Notes: generated by a model not told the origin, from the sequence alone. A stretch of DNA of 64,000 bases from Ignavibacteria bacterium UBA7675 (GCA_002483085.1 DLHF01000036.1:15530-79529), one strand, 5' to 3'. Positions 8,146 through 17,705 are shown, counted from the first letter of the stretch. Made by a program: numbers and translations.

Positions 8146-10215
8146 TCATTTTTCCCGAATGACATCCACCCTTCGGCTGTAAAATCGTCCTTCCGGGAGA
8201 TAATGCGGCAGGTCGGCATCTATGCCCATGCCAACCACGCGGCTGCGCGACATTTTCAGTAGCGAGAAAATGGCGTCGGCACGCCGTTGCGAGAGCTTCT
8301 GGTTATAGGCTTCATCGCCTGTGGCATCAGAAAAACCAAGGACAGAAAGGCTATCATGCGGAGCGACCACACTGCGAACAAGCCGAACAACCTCCCGGTT
8401 TTCCGGGCTGAGGTCGGCAGTGTTGAAATCGAATAAGATCAGCGAAAAGCGGTCTGTCGTGTGATGTATAAAAGAGCTATCGGCTACTCCCTGCGCTTGC
8501 TGAAAGCGGATGGCGCCCTCTCCACTGCGTGCTACTGTACCTTCGGCATCTGTCGCCGAAAATTCGTATTGTATGGGTAGGATATTGCCAGCCAGAAGGC
8601 GCGCAGCCGCAGGTGTGGAGGCAATGTCCCACTCAATCATCGGGGGAGGCGAACCTCCACCGGAAAACTCGCGGATAGGAACTCCTTCCAGAGAAATAGC
8701 CAACTGCCATGATGCCGCTCCCGCTTCGCTTACTACATCTGGATAAAAGCGCACAAGTGGCGGATCGGCAATAATGTCGATATCGGAAATCACCACTGAA
8801 GCAAGAATGTGTTCGTCATCAGAAGCGAGCTCAACTCGTCGATTTTCCTCTACTGTTTCAGATGAATATCCTCCTGCCTCCTGTGGCACGCTGCGCCGAG
8901 TTGTTCGGATACGCCCCGGCGCAATACTCCAAGTATTCACCATATATTCTTTTACGGCTTCAGCTCTGCGGCGTGCGAGCTGCTCACCATTCTGTTCGCC
9001 TTCGCTGTAAACACCTGAAAGCGTGATACGAGCACGAGGTCGGGAGTTCATTCGAGCAGCAACAGTATCCAGCACATGGTAGTACATATCTAACATTGCA
9101 TCGCCCGCCTGTGGTTTCGCCCTCTCCGTCCGGTATTTATCTGGCAAAACAGCCACTTCTTCATCGAAAAAGATATACGGGAGCAACGGCAGATAATGGC
9201 GTTTCATGTTCCCTTCTACCATAAGCGTTGTAGACTCCGTTTCCCGACCGTCCTTCTGCACAAATCGCACGTCGACTGCAGCAGCAAGAAGCGCCTGTGG
9301 TTTGGGAATTTCGCGCAGATAGGATTCTGCTATATCTACTATAAACAGCACGACATCATCGCGCTCCTGGCGCACCTCCGTATTCTTTGAGGACGTAAGC
9401 GTAAGGCGTTCCTGCCCGATCCCTTTTACAAGGATCTGCACGGTATCACGGCTGTAGATTGTATCGCGCAGTACAATAGGCGGCTGCACGACAGGAGCAT
9501 ACACAAGCGCAATCCCTCCCTGCACTCCGGTGCTACTCCAGTCCACATTTGGCATGAGCTCCGACAAGCCATAGTAGCCGCGCACTTCGGGCTCTATGAC
9601 AAAAGAGCTACCGAGAGGAATACTATAGCGCAATGCGGCTGTAAGAGAGAACGTAAGGTTTCGTAAATTGTCGATCTCGCCACGTATCCGGCGGTCGCCA
9701 TAGACAAAAGGTAGGCTTGCAGGTTCTGTCACAGCCTGGCTTTGCGTGTAGGAATTGCTGATAGAGTAATTGAACTGGACACCTGCATTTGCAGAAAAGG
9801 ACGAGGCGATGGGAATCGTGAGAGCTGGTGTGATGCAAAACGACGTCATGGACAGGTCGAGGCTATGCGTAATAACACCGGGTGTTCCCACCCCACCAAT
9901 AATAAAAAACGATGGCTCTTCGGCAGAAAATTTGCCATTCCACGCCTGCATACCGAACTCAATGCCTGCATAGAGCCACGGCAACACTAGGCGATCTGCT
10001 TTGAGGCCGAGAAAAAGGACGGGGCCACCTGTCGCCGTAAACGGCGAAGCCGCAGGAGGAAGAGGAAGATTGGGACCCGATGAATGAAACTGCACCCCAG
10101 CTCCGCCGGAAACACCGAACATCCAAGGTACACTCTGTTCACACCGAAGAATCAGCGGCAGAAACAGGCAAAAGATTGTCAGAACAGTAATCCGTGCGAA
10201 TAGAATGCAAACCAT
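8146..10215 (-). CDS. Outer-membrane protein with two OmpA-like domains
   Basis: A 689-residue protein. After a signal peptide (ILFARITVLTIFCLFLPLIL) residues about 30-235 resemble an outer-membrane beta-barrel with Gly/aromatic alternation. A first OmpA-like domain lies at about 365-475, with ARITLSGVYSEGEQNGEQLARRRAEAVKEYM. After a beta-rich domain a second lies at about 590-689, with FDFNTADLSPENREVVRLV and LGFSDATGDEAYNQKLSQRRADAIFSLL. OmpA domains normally bind peptidoglycan diaminopimelate; two in one chain is less usual. It converges with the Rieske gene and is followed by the T9SS cargo gene in the same direction, nine bases apart, so both may share an operon. Confidence 0.85.
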   Translation of the reverse strand: MVCILFARITVLTIFCLFLPLILRCEQSVPWMFGVSGGAGVQFHSSGPNLPLPPAASPFTATGGPVLFLGLKADRLVLPWLYAGIEFGMQAWNGKFSAEEPSFFIIGGVGTPGVITHSLDLSMTSFCITPALTIPIASSFSANAGVQFNYSISNSYTQSQAVTEPASLPFVYGDRRIRGEIDNLRNLTFSLTAALRYSIPLGSSFVIEPEVRGYYGLSELMPNVDWSSTGVQGGIALVYAPVVQPPIVLRDTIYSRDTVQILVKGIGQERLTLTSSKNTEVRQERDDVVLFIVDIAESYLREIPKPQALLAAAVDVRFVQKDGRETESTTLMVEGNMKRHYLPLLPYIFFDEEVAVLPDKYRTERAKPQAGDAMLDMYYHVLDTVAARMNSRPRARITLSGVYSEGEQNGEQLARRRAEAVKEYMVNTWSIAPGRIRTTRRSVPQEAGGYSSETVEENRRVELASDDEHILASVVISDIDIIADPPLVRFYPDVVSEAGAASWQLAISLEGVPIREFSGGGSPPPMIEWDIASTPAAARLLAGNILPIQYEFSATDAEGTVARSGEGAIRFQQAQGVADSSFIHHTTDRFSLILFDFNTADLSPENREVVRLVRSVVAPHDSLSVLGFSDATGDEAYNQKLSQRRADAIFSLLKMSRSRVVGMGIDADLPHYLPEGRFYSRRVDVIREK

Positions 10216-10224
10216 GCGGCAAAT

Positions 10225-11985
10225 TTATTCAATGCGCATTGTTCGCACCAAGGAAAATTTCCCGGAAGAAAGACGACAGTAATATGTTCCCACTGGAAGT
10301 TGTGCTGTATCGGCCTGCAATGTTACGGGATTGAGACCGGGAGCAGGCAGTACATCGGTAAGAGCCAGCACACTGTTGCCCATCACATCATAGACTACAA
10401 GCGTGGATGGAGCCTGGTAGCTCATGCGAAATGTCACCTTGCCAAAGGAAACGGGATTGGGCAGAATTTCCATCGCCAATGCACCAGCATTGGAATTGAC
10501 AAGCCGTACACCACCATATCGCCAAATATCGCCAATAGTCAGTTGCCCGCCAGTCACATTCGTGGCCACATTGAGCAGACCGCCATCGCTATCGAACCAA
10601 TCAATGTGAAGAAGGTCTATAGGTGTGGCTTCGGCATCGCCGAGAGCAGCAACCATCGGCTCGGAGAATAAAACACCACCTACAGCAGGCGATATAACGA
10701 TACCGTCGAGCGAAACAGTCCGCATACCTTCGGAAACCGAGTCGGCACCGGCTGGAGTTGTGCGCGGTGTCATGAGTGTACTATTAAACCGGAGCACGGC
10801 GCGGCAGGAAGCCACACGAGCAGCAGCGTCGTTGGAAATATCATCTATGATAAACGGCAAAGCAAACTCGTCACCTACATTTGCTGTGATATTCGGCACA
10901 GAGACAGAGGCAGTGAGGAAGGGTTCTACCACGTCAGGAGCTTTAAGCGCACCGAGCAGCCAGACGGAAAACGCGCCATCGGTTGTCTGGACGGTAGCAA
11001 GCGTCGCGTAGCTTTTTTCTGCCTGCGGATGGAATGCAATTGGAAGCTGTACCTGTGTACCAGCAGTAACAACCACAGGTCCGCCCCACTGTCCAAGCGC
11101 AAACACCGGCTCGGCAATCTGAATTCCAGTCACTGTTGCATCTGCTGTCCCGGTGGTATTGCTCACGGTAATGAGCTTAGTAACAACACTGGCTGTCGTT
11201 ACAGTACCAAAATTGAGCTCGACGGGAAAGACCTCAACACGAGGCTGCGGCGAAGGTTCACCGAAAGCGAGCTCTCCTCTTATTCTAATACCAATACCGG
11301 GCCCTGGGCCACCAACTCGCAGCAGAGCTCCTGTCTGGTATTTTCCTTCTTTCAGAGGTCGAAATCCGAACACCACTCGTATTTCGGAGTTTTCTGGTAT
11401 CTGCACAGGAAGCTGCGGTGGAGCTTCAAAGGTAAAAACATCATTTCCCGGCGGAAAATCCACCCCGAGAAATACTCCAGGTGCATTGCCTCTGTTGCGG
11501 ATCACGACATTGCCAGTAAAAAACGTCGCGGTTGTAACTGTGCCAAAATTCAATATATCGGGCAGGACATAGAGATCCGGGCGGGGCGCTTTCGTCTTGC
11601 CCTGAAGGTGAAAACTGCGTTTGCCCGGTCTGCCATCCACCTCGAAATTGAGATAATACTCAACGTCGAACTCACCGGGCGCCAGAGGTCGGAATGTAGC
11701 TGTAAATGTCGTCACCCCACCGTTCGGCTCTATGGGAGCTGTTGGCAAAGTTCCGATGATAAAATGCTGGCTGCCTGCGCCATCGGCAGTTACCCCAGTG
11801 AGCGTCGCAGGCTCATCTATATCCCTGTTCATCACCTGTATTGTCAGTGTTGTTTCGGCACCAACATCAGTATCGGGAAAACCAATATGATGGCTTGGCA
11901 CTATATAAATATCGTCCTTCGCTGCCAGCGGCGATATTGCCAGAGCACAGACAACAAGTATAAGAGCAAAACGCAACAGCATCAT
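10225..11985 (-). CDS. T9SS cargo protein with choice-of-anchor-D/ASPM-SPD-2-like repeats
   Basis: A 586-residue secreted protein. The signal peptide ends near LAA-KDD. Three successive beta-sandwich units follow, each with a D/P-x-LNFGTVTTA-type motif (INFGTVTTATF, LNFGTVTTASV) and GEF/GKY signatures of choice-of-anchor-D or Hydin-like Ig domains. A cohesin-like segment lies at about 350-470 (VSVPNITANVGDEFALPF). The last 85 residues are a T9SS type-A sorting domain: ILPNPVSFGKVTF, STLVVYDVMGNSVL and LPVGTYYCRLSSGKFS. It is probably cell-surface anchored or released. It shares direction and a tight gap with the double-OmpA gene. Confidence 0.85.
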   Translation of the reverse strand: MMLLRFALILVVCALAISPLAAKDDIYIVPSHHIGFPDTDVGAETTLTIQVMNRDIDEPATLTGVTADGAGSQHFIIGTLPTAPIEPNGGVTTFTATFRPLAPGEFDVEYYLNFEVDGRPGKRSFHLQGKTKAPRPDLYVLPDILNFGTVTTATFFTGNVVIRNRGNAPGVFLGVDFPPGNDVFTFEAPPQLPVQIPENSEIRVVFGFRPLKEGKYQTGALLRVGGPGPGIGIRIRGELAFGEPSPQPRVEVFPVELNFGTVTTASVVTKLITVSNTTGTADATVTGIQIAEPVFALGQWGGPVVVTAGTQVQLPIAFHPQAEKSYATLATVQTTDGAFSVWLLGALKAPDVVEPFLTASVSVPNITANVGDEFALPFIIDDISNDAAARVASCRAVLRFNSTLMTPRTTPAGADSVSEGMRTVSLDGIVISPAVGGVLFSEPMVAALGDAEATPIDLLHIDWFDSDGGLLNVATNVTGGQLTIGDIWRYGGVRLVNSNAGALAMEILPNPVSFGKVTFRMSYQAPSTLVVYDVMGNSVLALTDVLPAPGLNPVTLQADTAQLPVGTYYCRLSSGKFSLVRTMRIE

Positions 11986-12078
11986 AGGGAAGCCTGATAA
12001 AAATATCTGGACAGTTATTTGGCAGCACCAACCTGCTATTCCGCCGCTTTTACCGGAACTTTCGTGTACGGCAAGCGC

Positions 12079-12562
12079 TCAAACAATATAGGAAGAATCT
12101 GCAAACATCAGCAACGCTCGCGCCGACTTCTCTGATACGCGGGCGGTAGCCCTCTGTAGCCCTCTGTAGTATAACGACGACAGGGCAGTTTTGCAACTGC
12201 CCGCCGCCGTATCCACAGAGAACCGGAGTATCACGACAGAGAGTATCGCTTCAGAAGCACCGGAACCAATAGCATATCGCTCCCGGTGTACATTTTTACT
12301 TATAAACCATCTTCCGTCGGCATAGCTTGCCCTGCCATCGCTGTAGCTGTCCCAAGTAGTGGGTATCGAAAGGGGTTCTTCCATCCATTCAGTTGTGATA
12401 TGGAGCATCGCTGTAAAAGTCCCCAACGTTGTCGGCACAACAGATAATTACCAGTTCTGATTTTTCGTCGGGAGCAAATACGAGCAGCAAGGGCAGAACC
12501 CCTTTTACAGAGAAGACGCCAGCAGGATCGGCGATCTCTATTGTTTCGATACCAGCAAAATC
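12079..12562 (-). pseudogene. Possible decayed gene in two reading frames
   Basis: An open frame of 119 codons (12079-12438) begins with an unlikely start. Just upstream on the same strand, another frame holds about 62 protein-like codons without a start (12419-12562, with VFSVKGVLPLLLVFAPDEK and ELVIICCADNVGDF). The two overlap at the point where the frame changes, consistent with a frameshifted remnant. A fragment of the dispersed repeat (12597-12635) lies just upstream, where the start should be. The family is not recognised, and chance open frames remain possible. Confidence 0.3.
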
Positions 12563-12596
12563 AACTCGCTTATATTCTGCATGCTATCAGCCTTTA

Positions 12597-12635
12597 CAGT
12601 GATGACAGGGCGCCCAAAAGACGCCCATGCCACCA
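12597..12635 (-). repeat. Dispersed intergenic element, fragment B
   Basis: On the minus strand GTGGCATGGGCGTC followed by TTTTGGGCGCCCTGTC closely matches the left end and hairpin of copy I near 51.3 kb (GTGGCACGGGCGTC then TTTGCGGCGCCCGTC). The later boxes are absent or decayed. It borders the probable gene remnant. Confidence 0.5.
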
Positions 12636-12661
12636 CGTCGGTCAGACACACCGATTGTTTG

Positions 12662-13339
12662 TTACAAGCCATTCGATGAAAAGAAGTTGGCTTTGATTGT
12701 AATTGTTTCACCCACTTTGCTGCCAACTGTGCCTTTGGAACCACGTACATTGAAGTCCTTCAGAGCAATCACAAACTCGCCCTGCACCAGCACTAAATCG
12801 CCGGGAGCGCGCTCGCGTGTTTTATCGGATTCTTTGAGATAGGTAATCTTCACAGGAATGGAAATATCTTTTGTGACACCGTGAAGCGTGAACTGTCCGA
12901 CGGCATCGCCCTGGAACACTATCACACCACCGTCGTTTTTTACTTGCTGTACACTGCTCAGGCTTTGCACAGTAAACGTGATAATGGGATATTGCTCCGC
13001 GCCAAGCCAGTCTTCGCCATACAGATGGCTGTCGCGCTTGGCAATACCAGTCTTCATACTGCCAACCTTTACATCGATTTTCCCAGTTGTTTTTTCGGGA
13101 TGTGCCGGGTCGATGAAAATTGCGCCCGATACTTCCGACGCCGTTCCCTCAATGTCTTCGAGCGGAGCCTGGCTGGTAAACTGTAGCTGATTGGTTCCCA
13201 CTTTGTTGCTCAGTGTAAAGGCTTTATTTGCCAGAGCTGTGGAAAAGGAGCCCTGGACAACCACCATACAAAGCACGACTGCAAAGCCGCTTAACCTGCG
13301 AAGCGTTCCCGTGTATTGAGCAAAATATCCTGTTGCCAT
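12662..13339 (-). CDS. YceI-family periplasmic protein
   Basis: A 225-residue protein. Residues 1-38 form a signal peptide (FAVVLCMVVVQGSFSTALA). The mature part has the YceI lipocalin-like order: NQLQFTSQAPLEDIEGTASEVSG, a central IDVKVGSMKTGIAKRDSHL with the characteristic R-D-x-H-L, then YPIITFTVQSL, FTLHGVTKDI and the closing VGSKVGETITI. YceI proteins bind isoprenoid-type lipids such as polyprenols or quinones; the ligand here is unknown. The ATG at 13339 is preferred to 13354. The gene is divergent from the TPR regulator. Confidence 0.9.
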   Translation of the reverse strand: MATGYFAQYTGTLRRLSGFAVVLCMVVVQGSFSTALANKAFTLSNKVGTNQLQFTSQAPLEDIEGTASEVSGAIFIDPAHPEKTTGKIDVKVGSMKTGIAKRDSHLYGEDWLGAEQYPIITFTVQSLSSVQQVKNDGGVIVFQGDAVGQFTLHGVTKDISIPVKITYLKESDKTRERAPGDLVLVQGEFVIALKDFNVRGSKGTVGSKVGETITIKANFFSSNGL

Positions 13340-13567
13340 GATGCCTATCTCCATTGATCGATATTAGTCAGTTTTCAATTGTCCTTCATTTCTCAGGGGT
13401 GCTGTTTCGCACCCGCCTTATGGCAACCAACCCGCCATCGCGACAATTGTTACAGGCGGCGCAGCACACTCCTGCCATGCTTCATCAGCGGCATACAGCA
13501 TTGAAGAAGCGCCAAATTATCGCCGAGGAATTTCCGCATAAGAATCAAGCGTACAGCACAGGCACAA

Positions 13568-13716
13568 TCACTGCGCTTCTGTCTCTGCCCTTGTGTTCAG
13601 TCTCCGCACCGCGCTGCATATCCGCTACGTGGAGTTCTCCCCATTTTCGCACCAGTACACGGCTTATGCGACCAATGACAGCAACTATACACCGGGGCAA
13701 AGAAGCCCGTGCCCAT
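13568..13716 (-). repeat. Dispersed intergenic element, degraded copy C
   Basis: The plus-strand text TCCGCACCGCGCTGCAT is the complement of box 3, preceded by a stretch close to the right arm of the 62-kb copy. GCCCGTGCCCATA at 13705-13717 is the complement of the left end, and GCGACCAATGACAGCAAC is a decayed box 2. It lies inside an upstream extension of the TPR-regulator frame, which argues that the regulator starts after it. Confidence 0.65.
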
Positions 13717-13830
13717 ATATTCCTTTGCGGTAGAGACATTGGAAACTTCGCCTCTTATTATCGGCACTCCCCCAGTATTTCTTGCACAGGACGCGAAAAC
13801 ATTGCAATTTTTGGCATTAACTGCTCTTGT

Positions 13831-16014
13831 ATGGACATTCTCGACCAAATAGAAACACTACCTGCTTCCGGCACTGAGCGGGTAGATGCATTGATTGGAC
13901 TGGCAATAACACTGCCGGTTTCCAATCCACAACAATCGCTGGCTTTTTTTGCCGAGGCGGAAAGCCTTGCGCGGGAGCTTGCCTATACCCACGGGCTTGC
14001 CGAAGCACTCTGGCACCGAGGGAAAAGCAAAAGCATCATTACCCGCCCCGATGATTCCTTCGAAGACTACTTCGCAGCGCTTGAGCTTTTTGAGCAGCTC
14101 GGCGACGCACACGGGCGTTTCAAAACATGTAATTCTCTGGCAATAGCCTATGGGAGATTAGGCAACTTTACCGAGAGCGGGCGGTACTACGAGCAGGCGC
14201 TTGAGCTGTGCAGTACATTAGACAACAAGTACAACCACCAAGTCGTGCTGCGCAACCTCGCACTTACATTCGATAAACGCGGAGAATACAAAACAGCAAT
14301 CAGCTACCTTGAAGAGAGCCTGAAGATGGCGCGCGAAAGTGACAACCCCATCGAGATAGCCCTCAACCTCCTCAATATTGGCGAGATACATTATTCGCTG
14401 GCCGACTACACACATTCGCTGGAAATTCTGCTGGAGGCAGCGCTCATCAGCCAGCCGTTCGAGCACGAAAATTTATACCTTAGATGCCTCGCCAGTATTG
14501 GGTCGATCTATGTAAAGCTCGGCAAGATGACAAGCGCATTGGACTACCTGCAACAGCTTCTGCACCGCGCTGAACAGGACGGCAACAAAACGCTCCAAGC
14601 CAAGGCGATGTTTAATATTGGCTATATTTATAACAAGCTCGGCAGTACATCCAGTGGCCTGACATACTATCTGAAATGCCTGCGTATCTGCGAGCAAGCT
14701 AATGACCGCTTTGGCGAAGCCGAAACGCTACACAGCCTCGCGGAGTTTTTCCTGCAACTCGGCGACCACACCAACGCGTTCGCCTATGCCAGAAAGTCGC
14801 TCCAGCTCTGCCGCGCAGTGATGTACCGCGAGATAGAAATTACAACGCTGCACACGCTTGGCCTTATTCACAAAGAGCTCAAAGAATACACCGAAGCGCG
14901 TTCATTTATGACTGATGCGCTCGCTCTGGCCGAAGAGCTCAGCACTCAAGAATATCTTCTCGACATACACAACAATCTGGCGGCTGTGTATAAAAAGGCG
15001 GGCGACAACGACCGCAGCAAGCATCATGCAAAAGAATACAAGCAGCTCGCTCGGCGCCATTTCAGCGAAGAGGAAAAGAAAAAAGCTCTGGGCATGATAC
15101 GGAAATTTGAAGATGAGAAGTCCCGCCGGGAAGTCGAAGAATGGGGTATTTCGTTCTCTAAACACGAAGTCTCCGACGATGTATTTATCGCGGCTAATAA
15201 AGCGGAATTTGAAAGTGCGAGCACCGCACCAGACATCCGGCGGGAGACAAAATTCACAGAGCCTGCCGCAAAGGAAATTCAGGTGTCGACGTTTGGACGG
15301 TTTGCTGTTAATATAGAAGGGCGAGAGCTTACAGCCGAGGACTGGCAGCGCAAAAAGGCACGCGATATTTTTAAGGTGCTGCTTATTAACTACCGCAAAG
15401 CCGTATCTATCGACGAACTGATAGACCTGCTCTGGGGCGATTCCTCTGGCAAAAGTATTATCCCGACGATCTGGAACTCTGTTTCCTATATCCGCAAGGC
15501 GTTAGAGCCAAATATCAAGGCACAGACGCCGTCGTCGTTTATCAAAATTATCGATAAGTCCTATATGCTCGATCTCGGTGATGATGCCGTGATTGATTTT
15601 CTGCAATTCCGCTCGCTTATAGACGAAGCACAACGCGCGCGCACCGATACCACGCGTATCGGCTTGATGGAACAGGCTGTAGCACTGTACACCGGCGATT
15701 TCCTCCGGGAAGATACCTACGAAGAATGGTCGTGCTTTGAACGCGAGTCGCTGAAAAATCTGTACCTCGAAGCCCTTATCGAAATTGCCTCCTGGTACCG
15801 CGAAAAAGGCAACAATGATAAGGCTCTCGTCTCTGCCCGAAAAGCCGTAGAAGCAGATCGCACCTACGAAGAAGGCTACGAAATTATTATTGATGTCTTG
15901 ATGGAAGGCGGGCAGGCTGCCGAAGCTCAAAAGGTAATGCGCCAGTGCCGCGATGCCTTTGAAAAAGAACTCGCCAGTGCACCGCCGAGATACCTCGAAG
16001 ATTTGCTGAAGTAG
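13831..16014 (+). CDS. TPR-repeat regulator with winged-helix and BTAD (SARP-like) domain
   Basis: From the ATG at 13831, 727 residues. The open frame continues 159 codons upstream, but that part covers a dispersed repeat copy and has no coding character. Residues about 40-400 are eight or more TPR units (LRNLALTFDKRGEYKTAISYL, MFNIGYIYNKLGSTSSGLTYY). A charged coiled segment follows (FSEEEKKKALGMIRKFEDEK). Residues about 483-575 carry a winged helix (STFGRFAVNIEGRELTAEDWQRKKARDIFKVLL with DELIDLLW). Residues about 580-720 are a bacterial transcriptional activation domain (DFLREDTYEEWSCFERESL, KALVSARKAVEADRTYEEGY). This fits a DNA-binding activator with a TPR sensor; targets are unknown. Confidence 0.85.
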   Translation: MDILDQIETLPASGTERVDALIGLAITLPVSNPQQSLAFFAEAESLARELAYTHGLAEALWHRGKSKSIITRPDDSFEDYFAALELFEQLGDAHGRFKTCNSLAIAYGRLGNFTESGRYYEQALELCSTLDNKYNHQVVLRNLALTFDKRGEYKTAISYLEESLKMARESDNPIEIALNLLNIGEIHYSLADYTHSLEILLEAALISQPFEHENLYLRCLASIGSIYVKLGKMTSALDYLQQLLHRAEQDGNKTLQAKAMFNIGYIYNKLGSTSSGLTYYLKCLRICEQANDRFGEAETLHSLAEFFLQLGDHTNAFAYARKSLQLCRAVMYREIEITTLHTLGLIHKELKEYTEARSFMTDALALAEELSTQEYLLDIHNNLAAVYKKAGDNDRSKHHAKEYKQLARRHFSEEEKKKALGMIRKFEDEKSRREVEEWGISFSKHEVSDDVFIAANKAEFESASTAPDIRRETKFTEPAAKEIQVSTFGRFAVNIEGRELTAEDWQRKKARDIFKVLLINYRKAVSIDELIDLLWGDSSGKSIIPTIWNSVSYIRKALEPNIKAQTPSSFIKIIDKSYMLDLGDDAVIDFLQFRSLIDEAQRARTDTTRIGLMEQAVALYTGDFLREDTYEEWSCFERESLKNLYLEALIEIASWYREKGNNDKALVSARKAVEADRTYEEGYEIIIDVLMEGGQAAEAQKVMRQCRDAFEKELASAPPRYLEDLLK

Positions 16015-16126
16015 CAGACCAGAAGCCAAAAGAAATACCCGGTAATTCCCTTACGGAAAAGATAGAAAACACTGCCGTTCCGTGGCTGCACAAACACCTT
16101 ACGCAAGGGCGCAGAAGGGCGGACGA

Positions 16127-16190
16127 CACACGGCGGACATGCTGCGCGGTGCAAAGACAAAACGCACGAGCAAAGACGCTTGCGCCCACA
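16127..16190 (+). repeat. Dispersed intergenic element, right-end fragment D
   Basis: CACGGCGGACATGCTGCGCGGTGCAAAG matches box 3 and its flank (copy J has the same order near 55.6 kb). No left end is visible, so this is a truncated copy between the TPR regulator and the phosphatase-like gene. Confidence 0.45.
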
Positions 16191-16211
16191 ACAGAAAGCC
16201 GAACAGATTTT

Positions 16212-16529
16212 ATGAATGTATTATTTATCTGCAGCCGCAATAAGTGGAGAAGCCGTACTGCCGAGACTCTATTTCGCCGCATCACAGGCTGGAATGCGCG
16301 CTCCGCAGGTACAGCAGCTTCTGCCGTAAGAAAGGTGAACAACGGACATCTCGAATGGGCGGATATAACTTTTGCGATGGAAAACAAACACCGATCCATA
16401 CTGCTACAACAATTCCCTAACGCCGCTGCTAATACAAAAATTATTGTGCTCGACATCCCCGTTTGCTATGAATATATGCACCCCGATCTGGTCGAAGAAT
16501 TGCGGGTAAAAGTAGCAGCGTATGTATAA
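16212..16529 (+). CDS. Low-molecular-weight protein tyrosine phosphatase-like protein
   Basis: A 105-residue protein beginning MNVLFICSRNKWRSRTAE, which holds the phosphatase P-loop C7-x5-R13-S. The later LDIPVCYEYMHPDLVEEL corresponds to the DIPD-x-Y-x-MDPEL loop of the short phosphatase-like family (about 105-110 residues), which is smaller than classical LMW-PTPs. Position F/MENKHRSIL fits the core helix. The first in-frame ATG at 16149 lies in repeat sequence, so 16212 is chosen. The substrate is unknown; it may act in cytoplasmic dephosphorylation. Confidence 0.85.
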   Translation: MNVLFICSRNKWRSRTAETLFRRITGWNARSAGTAASAVRKVNNGHLEWADITFAMENKHRSILLQQFPNAAANTKIIVLDIPVCYEYMHPDLVEELRVKVAAYV

Positions 16530-16537
16530 CACAGAAA

Positions 16538-16559
16538 GGGCGAACCTCGCGATTCGCCC
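16538..16559 (+). terminator. Hairpin after the phosphatase-like gene
   Basis: Perfect seven-base arms GGGCGAA and TTCGCCC separated by eight bases, nine bases after the stop. There is no strong U-run, so it is a likely stabilising or weak terminator hairpin. Confidence 0.45.
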
Positions 16560-16634
16560 CTCCTGCTTCACCCCAACCTATTGCTGTTTTTCTAAGGTAT
16601 AGTCTGCGATAATAAGCTCTATGCTGCGGCCAGC

Positions 16635-17405
16635 TTATTGAAGTGCGGCGCGCACAGCATTCACAAAGTTGTAGAACGCCGTTGTTTTGGAGCTCGCACG
16701 ACCCGCTGTTGTGTTCAGCGATGTCATCATCTCTTGGCGCAGTGCTTTGGAAATTTCCAGTTGTACGCCCTCGCCTGTATTGTTGCGATTGCAGATGTTG
16801 TTTACATTCATACCGCCGAGGTCGCCCGGAGGATTCAGCGATACGGTAAAACCAGCAGTTGTGAGCTCTGCGGCAACTTCGGCTTTGAGCACGCTATCGC
16901 GGCCACCTACATACACGATAGAGGTAGAGCCACTGCAACCGTGAACAGCAATTGTGCGGTTGGTAACGTCTACCATCGACTCACAGGTCGGCTCGTCGAA
17001 ATTAGTACTGGTGATGTGCAGCGTACCGTTGTTGCTCGACTTTACGCCGGTAAAGCTGTAGTAGTCGTAGTCCGGCCCAGAAGATGCGTTCGAGATAGCG
17101 TCGGCAATTTCAGTCGTTCCGGGCTCGATACCACCACCGTGCGGCGTAAAGATGATGGTTCTGGAATCGACGAGATTGCCGTTTTCCACATCTCTGGTGA
17201 CAATCGAATAGCTATTGGGCTCCGCAGCCTGTAGCTCTGCAAAGTTTGCATATATGTCGTCGGCAGTAAGGTGTGAATGCTTGTAGTCCGATTCTGCGTC
17301 GGTGCTGCCGAGAGGTCCGTTATCCCGGGTACATGCAGTAAAGGAAAGAGTAGAAAGAGCTACGATTGCAGCAAAGCGACCCTGGGAGAACAACGTGCGA
17401 GTCAT
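16635..17405 (-). CDS. Poly-gamma-glutamate hydrolase-like lipoprotein
   Basis: A 256-residue protein from the ATG at 17405, which is preceded by AAGGA. Its N-terminus ends in the lipobox SFTAC. The mature chain has IYANFAELQAAEP, then IIFTPHGGGIEPGTTEIADAI, where the His and Glu match the zinc-binding loop of the phage poly-gamma-glutamate hydrolase (PghP/YjqB) family, followed by HITSTNFDEP, TIAVHG and IVYVGGRDSVL, which match later conserved blocks. The family cleaves gamma-glutamyl polymers. No capsule genes are nearby, so the substrate is unproven; it could target a competitor's capsule. Confidence 0.8.
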   Translation of the reverse strand: MTRTLFSQGRFAAIVALSTLSFTACTRDNGPLGSTDAESDYKHSHLTADDIYANFAELQAAEPNSYSIVTRDVENGNLVDSRTIIFTPHGGGIEPGTTEIADAISNASSGPDYDYYSFTGVKSSNNGTLHITSTNFDEPTCESMVDVTNRTIAVHGCSGSTSIVYVGGRDSVLKAEVAAELTTAGFTVSLNPPGDLGGMNVNNICNRNNTGEGVQLEISKALRQEMMTSLNTTAGRASSKTTAFYNFVNAVRAALQ

Positions 17406-17642
17406 AGGAAACATCCTTGTAAATGTAAAATGATAGAGAAACCACATCAAAAAATTTTATTGTTAGGGGAATACTGTCCCCGTTGTTAATAACCGCAATT
17501 TAGAGGTGCCTACTCACCAAATACTCACCGCCAACAATGGTGAGCGCAGCAATGGATATTTTTTTGCAGAATTTTCCGCAGAACAGAAGTACTTGTAGCG
17601 AGGCCGAGCAGTTCACACGAAAATGGATACGAGAAAAAGGCA

Positions 17643-17683
17643 TTGAAAAAAAAGACACCTGCTTTATGTGCAACAGGTGTCTT
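17643..17683 (-). terminator. Rho-independent terminator of the sulfatase gene
   Basis: Ten-base perfect arms AAGACACCTG (17652-17661) and CAGGTGTCTT (17674-17683) end in a run of Ts when read on the minus strand, 22 bases after the sulfatase stop. Confidence 0.85.
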
Positions 17684-17705
17684 GGTTATGAGGCTCACGG
17701 GGAGA

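Noticed and set aside
13354..13830. N-terminal extension of the TPR regulator as coding
   Set aside because: It overlaps a dispersed repeat copy and lacks domain character.
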